Positions 1 through 5,628 of a DNA stretch of 8,678 nucleotides are shown here, piece by piece (the first letter of the stretch is position 1; every line of letters starts with the position of its first letter). The translations under genes and the position numbers were made by a program. Below the pieces are notes generated by a model. It worked only from the letters and a program-made list of their open reading frames with translations, searched no databases and was not told the origin of the DNA. Source of the DNA: an uncultured Oscillospiraceae bacterium (lineage in GTDB: Bacteria > Bacillota_A > Clostridia > Oscillospirales > Oscillospiraceae); NCBI GenBank assembly GCA_934561335.1, contig CAKTGD010000067.1, positions 1 to 8,678 of the forward strand, given 5' to 3'.

Positions 1-4
1 GTTT

Positions 5-46
5 CGCCCTCCGGGGCGAGTTACTTTTGCCCTTGGCGGCAAAAGT
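5..46. repeat. Two adjacent small inverted repeats
   Basis: CGCCC (5-9) pairs with GGGCG (14-18) around a TCCG loop. It is followed at once by ACTTTTGCC (23-31), which pairs with GGCAAAAGT (38-46) around a 6-nt loop. No T-tract follows on either strand, so these are not ordinary intrinsic terminators. They look like part of the repeat mosaic. Confidence 0.6.
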
Positions 47-62
47 GTCCTGTTGCGGTACC

Positions 63-100
63 CAAAATTTCGTAGCGGCCTAAAAGCCGCCGAAATTTTG
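63..100. repeat. Long inverted repeat (10+5 bp stem)
   Basis: CAAAATTTCG (63-72) is perfectly complementary to CGAAATTTTG (91-100). Inside it GCGGC (75-79) pairs with GCCGC (86-90), leaving a 2-nt bulge (73-74) and the loop CTAAAA (80-85). The GC-rich inner stem flanked by A-rich and T-rich outer arms makes it nearly symmetrical. It could work as a weak bidirectional terminator for a gene left of the window, but the T-run is inside the stem rather than after it. Confidence 0.65.
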
Positions 101-102
101 AC

Positions 103-188
103 CGCTGCCACTCGCTCACCTCGCTTCATCTGCCACAGGCAGCGCTCGGATCGCTCCCCAAAAACGCTGCTTAAACCTGCGGTTTAAG
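103..188. repeat. Cluster of competing short inverted repeats
   Basis: CGCTGCC (103-109) pairs with GGCAGCG (138-144). The same right arm can instead pair locally, CTGCC (130-134) with GGCAG (138-142), or with CGCTGC at 165-170. A separate clean hairpin follows: CTTAAACC (170-177), loop TGC, GGTTTAAG (181-188). Function is unknown; it belongs to the palindrome mosaic. Confidence 0.5.
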
Positions 189-258
189 AATCCGCCCACG
201 CTATACCTTGTTTAGATTTGATGCCTGTTACCTCGCGTTCACAGGTCATGTTTGCTTT

Positions 259-363
259 CGTTGCGTATGACGAATTGACTTTCTTCTTGCGCCGCTGCCG
301 CTCATGCAACGCAACGGTAGAAGATAAAGCGTTGTTCGTCATAGGCATCAGCGGCAGCGGCGC
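259..363. repeat. Large imperfect inverted repeat with alternative pairings
   Basis: The main dyad is 289-307 against 345-363, two 19-nt arms that match at 18 of 19 positions (a single C/C mismatch at 303/349). Two further complementarities cross it: TATGACGAA (266-274) with TTCGTCATA (335-343), and CGTTGCGT (259-266) with ACGCAACG (309-316). The 266-343 pairing can be extended inward through 279-282/326-329 and 283-287/319-323. The structures are mutually exclusive or would form a pseudoknot. This is either two overlapping palindromic insertions or a structured RNA. No protein-coding signal is seen. Confidence 0.6.
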
Positions 364-375
364 TGTTGCTGAACC

Positions 376-429
376 GTTTCGATGGCGAAACAAAACCGGA
401 AATCCTGCGCGACCGTGTGGTAAACGGTC
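376..429. repeat. Two short perfect hairpins
   Basis: GTTTCG (376-381) pairs with CGAAAC (386-391) around ATGG. GACCGT (411-416) pairs with ACGGTC (424-429) around a 7-nt loop. The second right arm, read as ACGGTCTC (424-431), is also perfectly complementary to GAGACCGT at 533-540, so it has a long-range alternative partner. Confidence 0.5.
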
Positions 430-463
430 TCGTCTTTGTACGCAGCATAGCGCGCCCGGAGGT

Positions 464-526
464 GAAGGAACCGGCGGTTCCTTCTGGCGTTCTTTCCCCC
501 TTTCTTTCGCTATTGAAAGAAAGGGG
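464..526. repeat. Tandem strong hairpins (9-bp and 12-bp perfect stems)
   Basis: GAAGGAACC (464-472) pairs with GGTTCCTTC (476-484) around a GGC loop. CCCCTTTCTTTC (497-508) pairs with GAAAGAAAGGGG (515-526) around GCTATT. Neither is followed by a T-tract on either strand, so a plain intrinsic terminator is unlikely. A flanking helix, 458-464 with 544-550 (one G-U pair), can close both hairpins into a three-way junction; residue 464 would be shared. Confidence 0.65.
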
Positions 527-660
527 CCGTCGGAGACCGTCCTCGCCTCCCCAATGCAAAATAATTCTCCCCTATTCTACACGAAAACTCCCCTTTCGTA
601 AAGCGCCCGGGCGACGATTTTCGGAAATTTACAGAAAGTTCTTCCACCGGTATGAATTTG

Positions 661-669
661 TGGTATAAT
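661..669 (+). promoter_or_regulatory. Extended -10 promoter for the zapA operon
   Basis: TGGTATAAT (661-669) is a perfect TATAAT hexamer (664-669) preceded by the TGn extended -10 element. The best -35 candidate at 17-nt spacing, CTTCCA (641-646), matches the consensus at only three positions, which fits an extended -10 promoter that depends little on a -35 box. Transcription should start near 676, giving a leader of about 36 nt before the zapA start codon. This is the only strong sigma-A-type promoter seen in the upstream region. Confidence 0.7.
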
Positions 670-697
670 GGATTCTGTATCAGTATGAGTATATCAT

Positions 698-704
698 AGG
701 AGGA
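698..704 (+). promoter_or_regulatory. zapA ribosome binding site
   Basis: AGGAGGA lies 7 nt upstream of the ATG at 712. It is a near-perfect Shine-Dalgarno sequence and fixes the zapA start. Confidence 0.8.
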
Positions 705-711
705 CTTTACC

Positions 712-1038
712 ATGGCGAACCGTGTGACGATGACGATCTGCGGCCAGGATTACACCCTTGTGGCCGATGAAAGCGCCGCCTATATGCAAAAGGTGGGCAC
801 GCTGGTGGATGAGAAAATGACGGAGCTGATGGCCGATGCCCATGTCAGCCGCTACGATGCGGCGGTGCTGGCCGCCATCAATCTGGCCGACGAGCTGATC
901 AAGCAGCAGGACGGCGGCGAAAACCTGCGTCGCCAGCTGAAAACCTATCTGGACGAGGCCACCGCCGCCAAGAACGAGGTCAGCGAGCTGAAGCGCCAGC
1001 TGTTCAAGGCTCAGCAGCGGGGGAATAACGGCAAATGA
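712..1038 (+). CDS. zapA: Cell division protein ZapA
   Basis: This is a ZapA family protein of 108 aa, the usual size. ZapA is a cytoplasmic FtsZ-binding protein that promotes bundling of FtsZ filaments and so stabilises the Z-ring. The N-terminal half shows the family pattern: an initial beta-hairpin (NRVTMTICGQDYTL, about residues 3-16), then a Tyr-rich helix (AAYMQKVGTLVDEKM) and the typical segment VLAAINLADELIK (about 52-64). The C-terminal third (about 70-105) is charged and heptad-like, consistent with the coiled coil through which ZapA tetramerises. The start is set by the AGGAGGA site and by the conserved residues right after it. The stop overlaps the start of the U32 gene (ATGA), so the two are probably translationally coupled. 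It is the first gene of the operon. Placement ahead of a U32 gene is, from memory, common in Clostridia. Confidence 0.9.
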   Translation: MANRVTMTICGQDYTLVADESAAYMQKVGTLVDEKMTELMADAHVSRYDAAVLAAINLADELIKQQDGGENLRRQLKTYLDEATAAKNEVSELKRQLFKAQQRGNNGK

Positions 1039-3110
1039 TGGAGCTGCTTTCTCCCGCCGGCTCCCGCGCCTCGCTGGAGGCGGCGGTGCAGTCCGGGGCC
1101 GACGCGGTGTATATGGGCTTTGGCGCCTTCAACGCACGGCGCAGCGCCAAAAACTTCACCGATGCGGAATTTGCCGACGCGGTGGCCTACTGTCACCTGC
1201 GGGGCGTTCGAGTATTCCTGACGCTCAACACCCTGCTGACAGACCGTGAGCTGCCCCAAGCCGCCGAGGTGCTGCGAAAGGCCTCCGGGATGGGGGTGGA
1301 CGCAGTGCTGGTGCAGGACTGGGGCGCGCTGACCCTGGCGCAGGCGGTGACCCCCGATCTGCCCATTCACGCCAGCACCCAGATGAGCCTCTTTACCCCC
1401 GGCGCCGCCCGCTGGGCGGAGGGCTTAGGCATGGAGCGGGTGGTGCTGGCCCGCGAGCTGTCCCGGGAGGATATCGCCGCCGCCTGCCGCGGCTGCGGCG
1501 TGGAGATTGAGGTGTTCGTCCACGGGGCACTGTGCATGTGCTATTCCGGCCAGTGTACCATGAGCGCCCTTATCGGCCAGCGCAGCGGAAACCGTGGCGC
1601 CTGCGCCCAGCCCTGCCGCCTGCCCTACGGGGTCAACGGCCCGTGTAAGAATCAATTCCCCCTGAGCCTGAAGGATGCCAATTTATCGGATTACTTGCAG
1701 GAGCTGTCGGACATGGGGGTGGCCTGCCTGAAGCTGGAGGGCCGCATGAAGCGGCCGGAGTATGTGGCGGTGGTCACGGCCATTTACCGGCGGCTTATCG
1801 ATGAAAAGCGCCGCCCCACGGCGGAGGAGCGCCGCGCCTTGGAGCAGGCCTTCTCCCGCAGCGGCTTTACCGACGGGTACTATCTGCACCGGAAGGGCCC
1901 GGCCATGTTCGGCACCCGGCCGGAGAATGCCCCGGAGCCTAAGGAGCTGTTTCAGGAGGCCCGGCGGCTTTATGAAAACGGCGAACATAAAAAGGTCCCC
2001 ATCACCCTGCACGCGGAGATCCGGGCAGACCGGAGCGCCGCGCTGACGGCCAGCGACGGCCTTCACACCGTCACCGTTACCGGCCCCGTTCCGGAGCTTG
2101 CCCGGAACCGGGCGCTGAGCGCGGAGGAGGCGGCGGAGCGGCTGCAAAAAACCGGCGGTACCGTGTTCCGGTGCGATGCGGCGGAGGCGGTGGTCGAGCC
2201 GGGGCTGATGCTGAGCGCGGCGGCCCTTAACGCCCTGCGGCGCGACGCGCTGGAGGCGCTGGCGGCAGAGCGGACGGCTGTACCGCCGCGGCGCAGTCTC
2301 CCCACCCCGGCGCTTCCGGAACAGGAGACCTTCTCCCCTGCCGCGCCGGTGCTGACCTGCTCCATCGCCCGCCCGGAACAGCTGACCGACGCGATAGCCG
2401 AGAACGCGGCGGCGGTTTATGTGCCCATCGAGCTGCTGGGGCAGCTGGCAGACTATCGGGGACGGGCCAAGCTGTGCGCCCTGCTGCCCCGGGTATGGCG
2501 CAGCGGCGACGAGGCGCTCTTCCGGAGGATTCTGGAAAGCACCCCCGCCCTTTCCGCCGTTGCCATCGGCAACGCGGGACACATGGCCATTGTGGAGGGG
2601 CTGCCCCTTGAAAAGCGGGGCGACTTCGGCCTGAACGTGTTCAACTCCCGCGCCGTGGCCTTCTGGCGGGCGCAGGGGCTTGAGAGCGTGACCCTCTCCT
2701 TCGAGCTGCGCCACCAGCAGGTGCGGGAGCTGACCAAGTATCTGCCCTGCGAGGCCATCGTCTATGGCCGCCTGCCGCTGATGATCACGGAAAACTGCAT
2801 GATCGGCAACGCCGGCGGCTGCCGCGGTGACAAGCATCTGTGCCGCGGTGACAACAGCCTGACCGACCGCACCGGGGCACGGTTCCCCCTGCTGGGGCAG
2901 TACGGCTGCCGCTGCGAGGTGGAGAATAGCCGGGTGCTGTTTCTGGCGGATAAGCCGGAGTGGCAGCGCTGCGGCCTGACCCGGGCGCGGCTGCGCTTTA
3001 CCACCGAAAGCCCTGCCCAGTGCGAGGCGGTGCTGCGGCGCTATCAGGGCGAGAGTGACTGGACGCCGGAGGAATATACACGCGGCTTGTTCTATCGCGG
3101 CGTGGAGTGA
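1035..3110 (+). CDS. U32 family peptidase / RlhA-like protein with DUF3656 domain
   Basis: A full-length 691-aa U32 protein. Residues about 1-280 form the U32 barrel: ELLSPAG near the N-terminus, GADAVYMG, and the signature EVFVHGALCMCYSGQC ending at Cys174. Cys167, Cys174, Cys190 and Cys194 (GACAQPCR) are candidate Fe-S ligands; the motif KLEGRMKRPEYV follows. A DUF3656-like segment spans about 320-425 (LQKTGGTVF, LNALRRDALEAL), and a second barrel-like part with a further Cys cluster (588, 596, 603, 625, 627) ends the protein. This two-part layout matches E. coli RlhA (YdcP), needed for 5-hydroxycytidine in 23S rRNA, rather than the short tRNA enzyme TrhP. Some U32 members are annotated as collagenases, so RNA hydroxylation is an inference. 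Two in-frame ATGs (1035, 1038) are possible starts; the first gives a 4-nt overlap with zapA. A weak GGGGGA (1019-1024) is the only Shine-Dalgarno candidate. Confidence 0.85.
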   Translation: MMELLSPAGSRASLEAAVQSGADAVYMGFGAFNARRSAKNFTDAEFADAVAYCHLRGVRVFLTLNTLLTDRELPQAAEVLRKASGMGVDAVLVQDWGALTLAQAVTPDLPIHASTQMSLFTPGAARWAEGLGMERVVLARELSREDIAAACRGCGVEIEVFVHGALCMCYSGQCTMSALIGQRSGNRGACAQPCRLPYGVNGPCKNQFPLSLKDANLSDYLQELSDMGVACLKLEGRMKRPEYVAVVTAIYRRLIDEKRRPTAEERRALEQAFSRSGFTDGYYLHRKGPAMFGTRPENAPEPKELFQEARRLYENGEHKKVPITLHAEIRADRSAALTASDGLHTVTVTGPVPELARNRALSAEEAAERLQKTGGTVFRCDAAEAVVEPGLMLSAAALNALRRDALEALAAERTAVPPRRSLPTPALPEQETFSPAAPVLTCSIARPEQLTDAIAENAAAVYVPIELLGQLADYRGRAKLCALLPRVWRSGDEALFRRILESTPALSAVAIGNAGHMAIVEGLPLEKRGDFGLNVFNSRAVAFWRAQGLESVTLSFELRHQQVRELTKYLPCEAIVYGRLPLMITENCMIGNAGGCRGDKHLCRGDNSLTDRTGARFPLLGQYGCRCEVENSRVLFLADKPEWQRCGLTRARLRFTTESPAQCEAVLRRYQGESDWTPEEYTRGLFYRGVE

Positions 3111-3216
3111 GCGTCGTTTTGTACTTCCCGCCGCGTCGGACGCGCAAATCCGTTTCCATTCCGTAATATTTATACACTTTAATACAAATCGTAATCAATT
3201 ATCAGGAGAAAAACCC
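3111..3216 (+). promoter_or_regulatory. AT-richer leader before dut with a possible weak promoter
   Basis: This is the only gap above 25 nt inside the operon, and its second half is much more AT-rich than its surroundings. TTTCCA (3153-3158) and TTTAAT (3178-3183) resemble -35 and -10 boxes, but their 19-nt spacing is long, so a secondary promoter is only possible. A small GC hairpin (CGCGT 3132-3136 / ACGCG 3140-3144) has no T-tract and is not a terminator. AGGAG (3204-3208) is the dut ribosome binding site, 8 nt from the ATG. Confidence 0.3.
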
Positions 3217-3666
3217 ATGATTTTAAAGATAAAACCCCTTTCGCCCAAGATCGGCGACACCATTCCCATGCCCCGCTTCGCCACCCCCGGCAGCGCCGCC
3301 ATGGATCTTTGCGCCTGCATCGATGCCGATGTGGTGCTCAAGGCCGGGGCACGGCAGGTGCTGCCCACCGGCATTGCCATCGCCCTGCCTGACGCCGGGC
3401 ATGTGGCGCTGATCTGCGCCCGCAGCGGCCTTGCCGCCCGCCACGGCATCACCATGGCCAATGGCGTGGGGGTGATCGACAGCGATTACCGGGGCGAGCT
3501 GCTGGTGGCCCTGTACAACGAATCGGACACGGATTACACCATCCGCGACGGCGACCGGATCGCCCAGCTGATGGTGCTGCCGGTGGTGCAGCCCACGCTG
3601 GAGGTGACCGCGGCGCTGGATGATACGCAGCGGGGTCAGGGCGGCTTCGGCTCTACGGGAAGGTGA
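3217..3666 (+). CDS. dut: Deoxyuridine 5'-triphosphate nucleotidohydrolase (dUTPase)
   Basis: The 149-aa protein hydrolyses dUTP to dUMP and pyrophosphate, keeping uracil out of DNA and supplying dUMP for thymidylate synthesis. All five motifs of the trimeric dUTPase family are present in order: motif 1 TPGSAAMDL (23-31), motif 2 ARSGLAARHGI (68-78), motif 3 GVIDSDYRGEL (85-95) with the catalytic Asp at 88, motif 4 GDRIAQL (112-118) and motif 5 RGQGGFGSTGR (139-149), the flexible C-terminal arm that closes over the substrate. No key residue is missing. The reading frame is open further upstream (to 3055), but the ATG at 3217 is chosen because AGGAG (3204-3208) precedes it and the family's N-terminus starts here. 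The maf gene follows after 6 nt. Together the two suggest a nucleotide-sanitising pair inside the shape-gene operon. Confidence 0.93.
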   Translation: MILKIKPLSPKIGDTIPMPRFATPGSAAMDLCACIDADVVLKAGARQVLPTGIAIALPDAGHVALICARSGLAARHGITMANGVGVIDSDYRGELLVALYNESDTDYTIRDGDRIAQLMVLPVVQPTLEVTAALDDTQRGQGGFGSTGR

Positions 3667-3672
3667 GGGGCG

Positions 3673-4242
3673 ATGGCAAAGATCATTCTGGCCTCCGGCT
3701 CTCCCCGGCGGCAGGAGCTGCTGGGCCGCATTGGCATCCGGGATTTTCAGATATCCGTGCCGCAGGTGGAGGAGGTCTGCCCGGAGGGACTGACGCCTCA
3801 GGAAACCGTGTGCCATATCTCCCGGCAGAAATCCGCCGCCGTGGCCTCCGGGCCGGAGGATATCGTCATCACCGCCGACACCATGGTGTTTCTGGACGAC
3901 AAGCGTCTGGGAAAGCCCCGGGATGAGGCGGACGCGCTGCGGATGCTGTCGGCCTTGCAGGGGCGCAGCCATCTGGTGTGCACCGGCGTGACGGTGCGGC
4001 AGGCAGACACGCTGCTCACACGCGCCCAGACCACGCAGGTCTGGTTCCGCCCGGCCTCAGAAGCGGAGCTGAAGGCCTATATCCGCAGCGGCGAGCCCAT
4101 GGACAAGGCCGGGGCTTACGGCGTGCAGGGGCTGGGGGCGCTGCTGGTAGAGCGTATCGACGGCGACTTTTTCAACGTGATGGGCCTGCCGGTGGTGCTG
4201 CTGAGCCGCATGCTGGCCCAATTCGGCGTAACGCTGCTGTAA
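3673..4242 (+). CDS. maf: Maf family nucleoside triphosphate pyrophosphatase (YhdE-type)
   Basis: The 189-aa protein belongs to the Maf family, which cleaves canonical or modified nucleoside triphosphates to monophosphate and pyrophosphate; Maf has been linked to septum and cell-division control in Bacillus. Visible signatures are ASGSPRRQELL (7-17, substrate-binding Ser/Arg/Arg), TADTMV with the conserved Asp69, GKPRDEADA, and GEPMDKAGAYGVQG followed by RIDGDFFNVMGLP near the C-terminus. The AYG-QG form resembles the dTTP/UTP-preferring YhdE branch rather than YceF, which prefers 7-methyl-GTP; that assignment is by motif only. The start is 6 nt after the dut stop, and an AGGTGAGGGG stretch across that stop serves as ribosome binding site. 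The mreC gene begins 13 nt downstream, the same maf-mre neighbourhood seen in many Firmicutes, but without mreB in between. Confidence 0.92.
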   Translation: MAKIILASGSPRRQELLGRIGIRDFQISVPQVEEVCPEGLTPQETVCHISRQKSAAVASGPEDIVITADTMVFLDDKRLGKPRDEADALRMLSALQGRSHLVCTGVTVRQADTLLTRAQTTQVWFRPASEAELKAYIRSGEPMDKAGAYGVQGLGALLVERIDGDFFNVMGLPVVLLSRMLAQFGVTLL

Positions 4243-4255
4243 GGAACGGTATTCT

Positions 4256-5095
4256 ATGAAACGATTTATTGCCAAATACGGTATCTGGCTGCTGGGTGGG
4301 CTGGCTGTGATGGTGGTGGCGCTGTGCGTCATTTCCGCCCTCAGCTCCGGCACGCCGCTGCTGCGCAATATCGCCGGTGTGATCGCCTCTCCCTTCCGTT
4401 CGGCGGGCGCGGCGGTATCCGGCTGGGTGGACAGCATCGACGACCACTTTGACCGGGTGGACAGCCTACAGGAGGAAAACGACGCCCTGCGCGCACAGGT
4501 GGCGGAGCTGGAGCGCCAGCTGCGCAACGCACAGAAGGACAGCGAGGAAAACCGCCGGTTGCGGAACCTGTTGGAGCTGGCCAGCCAGCGGCGGGATCTG
4601 AAAACCGTGTCGGCCCGGGTGTCGGAGCGCTCGGTCAGCAACTGGGCCAGCACCATCACCCTGAACCGGGGCACTGCCGCCGGCATCGCCATCGGCAACT
4701 GCGCCATTGACGAATACGGCAATCTGGTGGGCGTGGTGACGGACGCGGGCATGAACTGGTGCACCGTGACCACCGTACTGGATACCTCCAGCTCCATTGG
4801 CGCCACGGTGTTCCGCACTGAGCAGGTAGCGGTGGCCCAGGGTAAGCTGGGCCTGATGAGCGATGGGCAGCTGGCCCTGACCTATCTTGAGGACGCCGAT
4901 ACGCTGATCAGCGGCGATCTGGTGGTGACCTCCGGGCTGGGCGGCTACTACCCGGCCGGTCTTTCCATCGGCACGGTGACGGAGCTGCGCACCGATGCCG
5001 GCGGCCTGACCCAGTACGCCGTGGTGACGCCCAAGGCCAACATCACCCATCTGACGCAGGTGTTCCTCGTCACCGAATTCGACGTGGTGGAGTAA
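4256..5095 (+). CDS. mreC: Rod shape-determining protein MreC
   Basis: MreC is a bitopic membrane protein of the elongasome that links the cytoplasmic scaffold to PBP2 and RodA outside the membrane. The 279-aa product shows the standard layout: a short basic N-terminus (MKRFIAKYG), one membrane helix at about 9-30, a coiled coil at about 68-108 (QEENDALRAQVAELERQL and onward) that mediates dimerisation, then the two-lobed beta domain (RGTAAGIAIG, GNLVGVVTDAG, then SGDLVVTSGLGGYYPAGLSIGTV). Length is typical. Two extracytoplasmic cysteines (149 and 169) are visible and might pair, but nothing proves it. AAGGA (4241-4245) overlaps the maf stop and sits 10 nt from the ATG. The mreD gene follows after 4 nt, so coupled translation is likely. 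Confidence 0.92.
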   Translation: MKRFIAKYGIWLLGGLAVMVVALCVISALSSGTPLLRNIAGVIASPFRSAGAAVSGWVDSIDDHFDRVDSLQEENDALRAQVAELERQLRNAQKDSEENRRLRNLLELASQRRDLKTVSARVSERSVSNWASTITLNRGTAAGIAIGNCAIDEYGNLVGVVTDAGMNWCTVTTVLDTSSSIGATVFRTEQVAVAQGKLGLMSDGQLALTYLEDADTLISGDLVVTSGLGGYYPAGLSIGTVTELRTDAGGLTQYAVVTPKANITHLTQVFLVTEFDVVE

Positions 5096-5099
5096 GGCC

Positions 5100-5606
5100 A
5101 TGACACAACGACTGATTACCATCAAGTGGACGCTGTACGGCATGTGGACGCTGCTGTTCCTGCTGGTGCAGCAGCTGGTGATGCCCTATCTGCACATAGC
5201 AGGCGTTCACCCCTTCCTTCTGCCGATGCTCAGCGCCGTGGCGGCCTCGCTGGAGGGCAAGCGGGAGGGGCCGCTGTTCGGCTTCGTGCTGGGGCTGGTG
5301 TGCGACACACTGATCACCGGCGCGTTCCCCTGCTTCTACGCCGTCGCCCTGCTGGCCTGCGCCGCCGCGGCAGGCTTTGCCGCCCGGCATATCATCATGC
5401 CGGGGCTTATCTGCTCGCTGACGGTTTCGGCGGCGGCGCTGCTGCTGACGGGCCTGCTGAACGCACTGGCCTTTCTCTATCGTTTCGATACGCCCCTGCG
5501 CTCGGCGCTGTGGCTGATGGTCCGCGAGGTGCTGATCTCGCTGCCCTTTTCCATTCTGATCCATCTGGTATTTTTCCGCGTACACCGCCGCTTCGCCGGA
5601 CGCTGA
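5100..5606 (+). CDS. mreD: Rod shape-determining protein MreD
   Basis: MreD is the integral-membrane partner of MreC in the elongasome. The 168-aa product is strongly hydrophobic, with about five membrane segments: roughly 10-34, 37-50, 57-80, 82-125 (probably two passes) and 140-160. It carries the family-like stretch GFVLGLVCDTLITG after a short charged loop (EGKREG), and ends in a basic tail (FRVHRRFAGR). MreD sequences diverge quickly, so assignment rests on size, topology, this motif and position between mreC and the PBP2 gene. Another frame (5126-5632) stays open over the same stretch, but its translation is Arg/Gly/Ala-rich and lacks membrane segments, so it is rejected. The ATG is 4 nt after the mreC stop, with GGTGGAG (5086-5092) across the stop as a plausible ribosome binding site. 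Confidence 0.88.
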   Translation: MTQRLITIKWTLYGMWTLLFLLVQQLVMPYLHIAGVHPFLLPMLSAVAASLEGKREGPLFGFVLGLVCDTLITGAFPCFYAVALLACAAAAGFAARHIIMPGLICSLTVSAAALLLTGLLNALAFLYRFDTPLRSALWLMVREVLISLPFSILIHLVFFRVHRRFAGR

Positions 5607-5611
5607 GCCCT

Positions 5612-5627
5612 GAAAGGAGCGCCTTTC
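5612..5627 (+). promoter_or_regulatory. Hairpin overlapping the mrdA ribosome binding site
   Basis: GAAAGG (5612-5617) is perfectly complementary to CCTTTC (5622-5627) around AGCG. The Shine-Dalgarno sequence AAAGGAG (5613-5619) lies in the left arm and loop, and the right arm ends one base before the ATG at 5629. In mRNA this small 6-bp hairpin would partly mask the ribosome binding site, so PBP2 translation may depend on ribosomes arriving from mreD. Confidence 0.45.
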
Positions 5628-5628
5628 C

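Larger units (their letters stand above)
1..660. other. Palindrome-rich non-coding region upstream of zapA
   Basis: This stretch contains no open reading frame that looks like a protein. The frames that stay open (for example 218-601 and 366-668 on +, 184-393 and 302-559 on -) overlap each other, lack convincing ribosome binding sites, and give low-complexity Arg/Ser/Pro-rich translations that cross the inverted repeats. What it does hold is a dense run of dyad symmetries: 5-18, 23-46, 63-100, 103-144, 170-188, 289-363, 376-391, 411-429, 464-484, 497-526 and 604-613. Base composition is less GC-rich than the genes that follow. From memory, similar palindromic spacers occur in many copies in Oscillospirales genomes, but I cannot check that here. 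The left end may continue outside the window. It could be a mosaic of REP/MITE-like repeats or a structured RNA. Confidence 0.7.

Noticed and set aside
497..526. Intrinsic terminator at the perfect 12-bp stem
   Set aside because: There is no T-run after the stem on either strand, and no gene ends nearby within the window.
1..600. CRISPR array
   Set aside because: The repeats are inverted and all different. There are no regularly spaced identical direct repeats and no cas genes.
218..668. Overlapping plus-strand frames of about 100-127 codons in the upstream region
   Set aside because: They overlap in different frames, run through the inverted repeats, have no clear Shine-Dalgarno site and give Arg/Ser-rich sequences without domain features. 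Such frames are typical false calls in repeat regions.
1683..2837. 384-aa open frame on the minus strand across the U32 gene
   Set aside because: Same reason: a low-complexity antisense shadow of a well-supported gene, with no ribosome binding site recognised.
2820..2854. Two Arg-Gly-Asp triplets as integrin-binding sites
   Set aside because: The protein has no export signal, and the triplets are part of a short cysteine-containing duplication; RGD occurs often by chance.
3055..3216. 54-codon upstream extension of the dut frame
   Set aside because: It overlaps the end of the U32 gene, has no family similarity, and the ATG at 3217 has a good AGGAG site and the normal dUTPase N-terminus.
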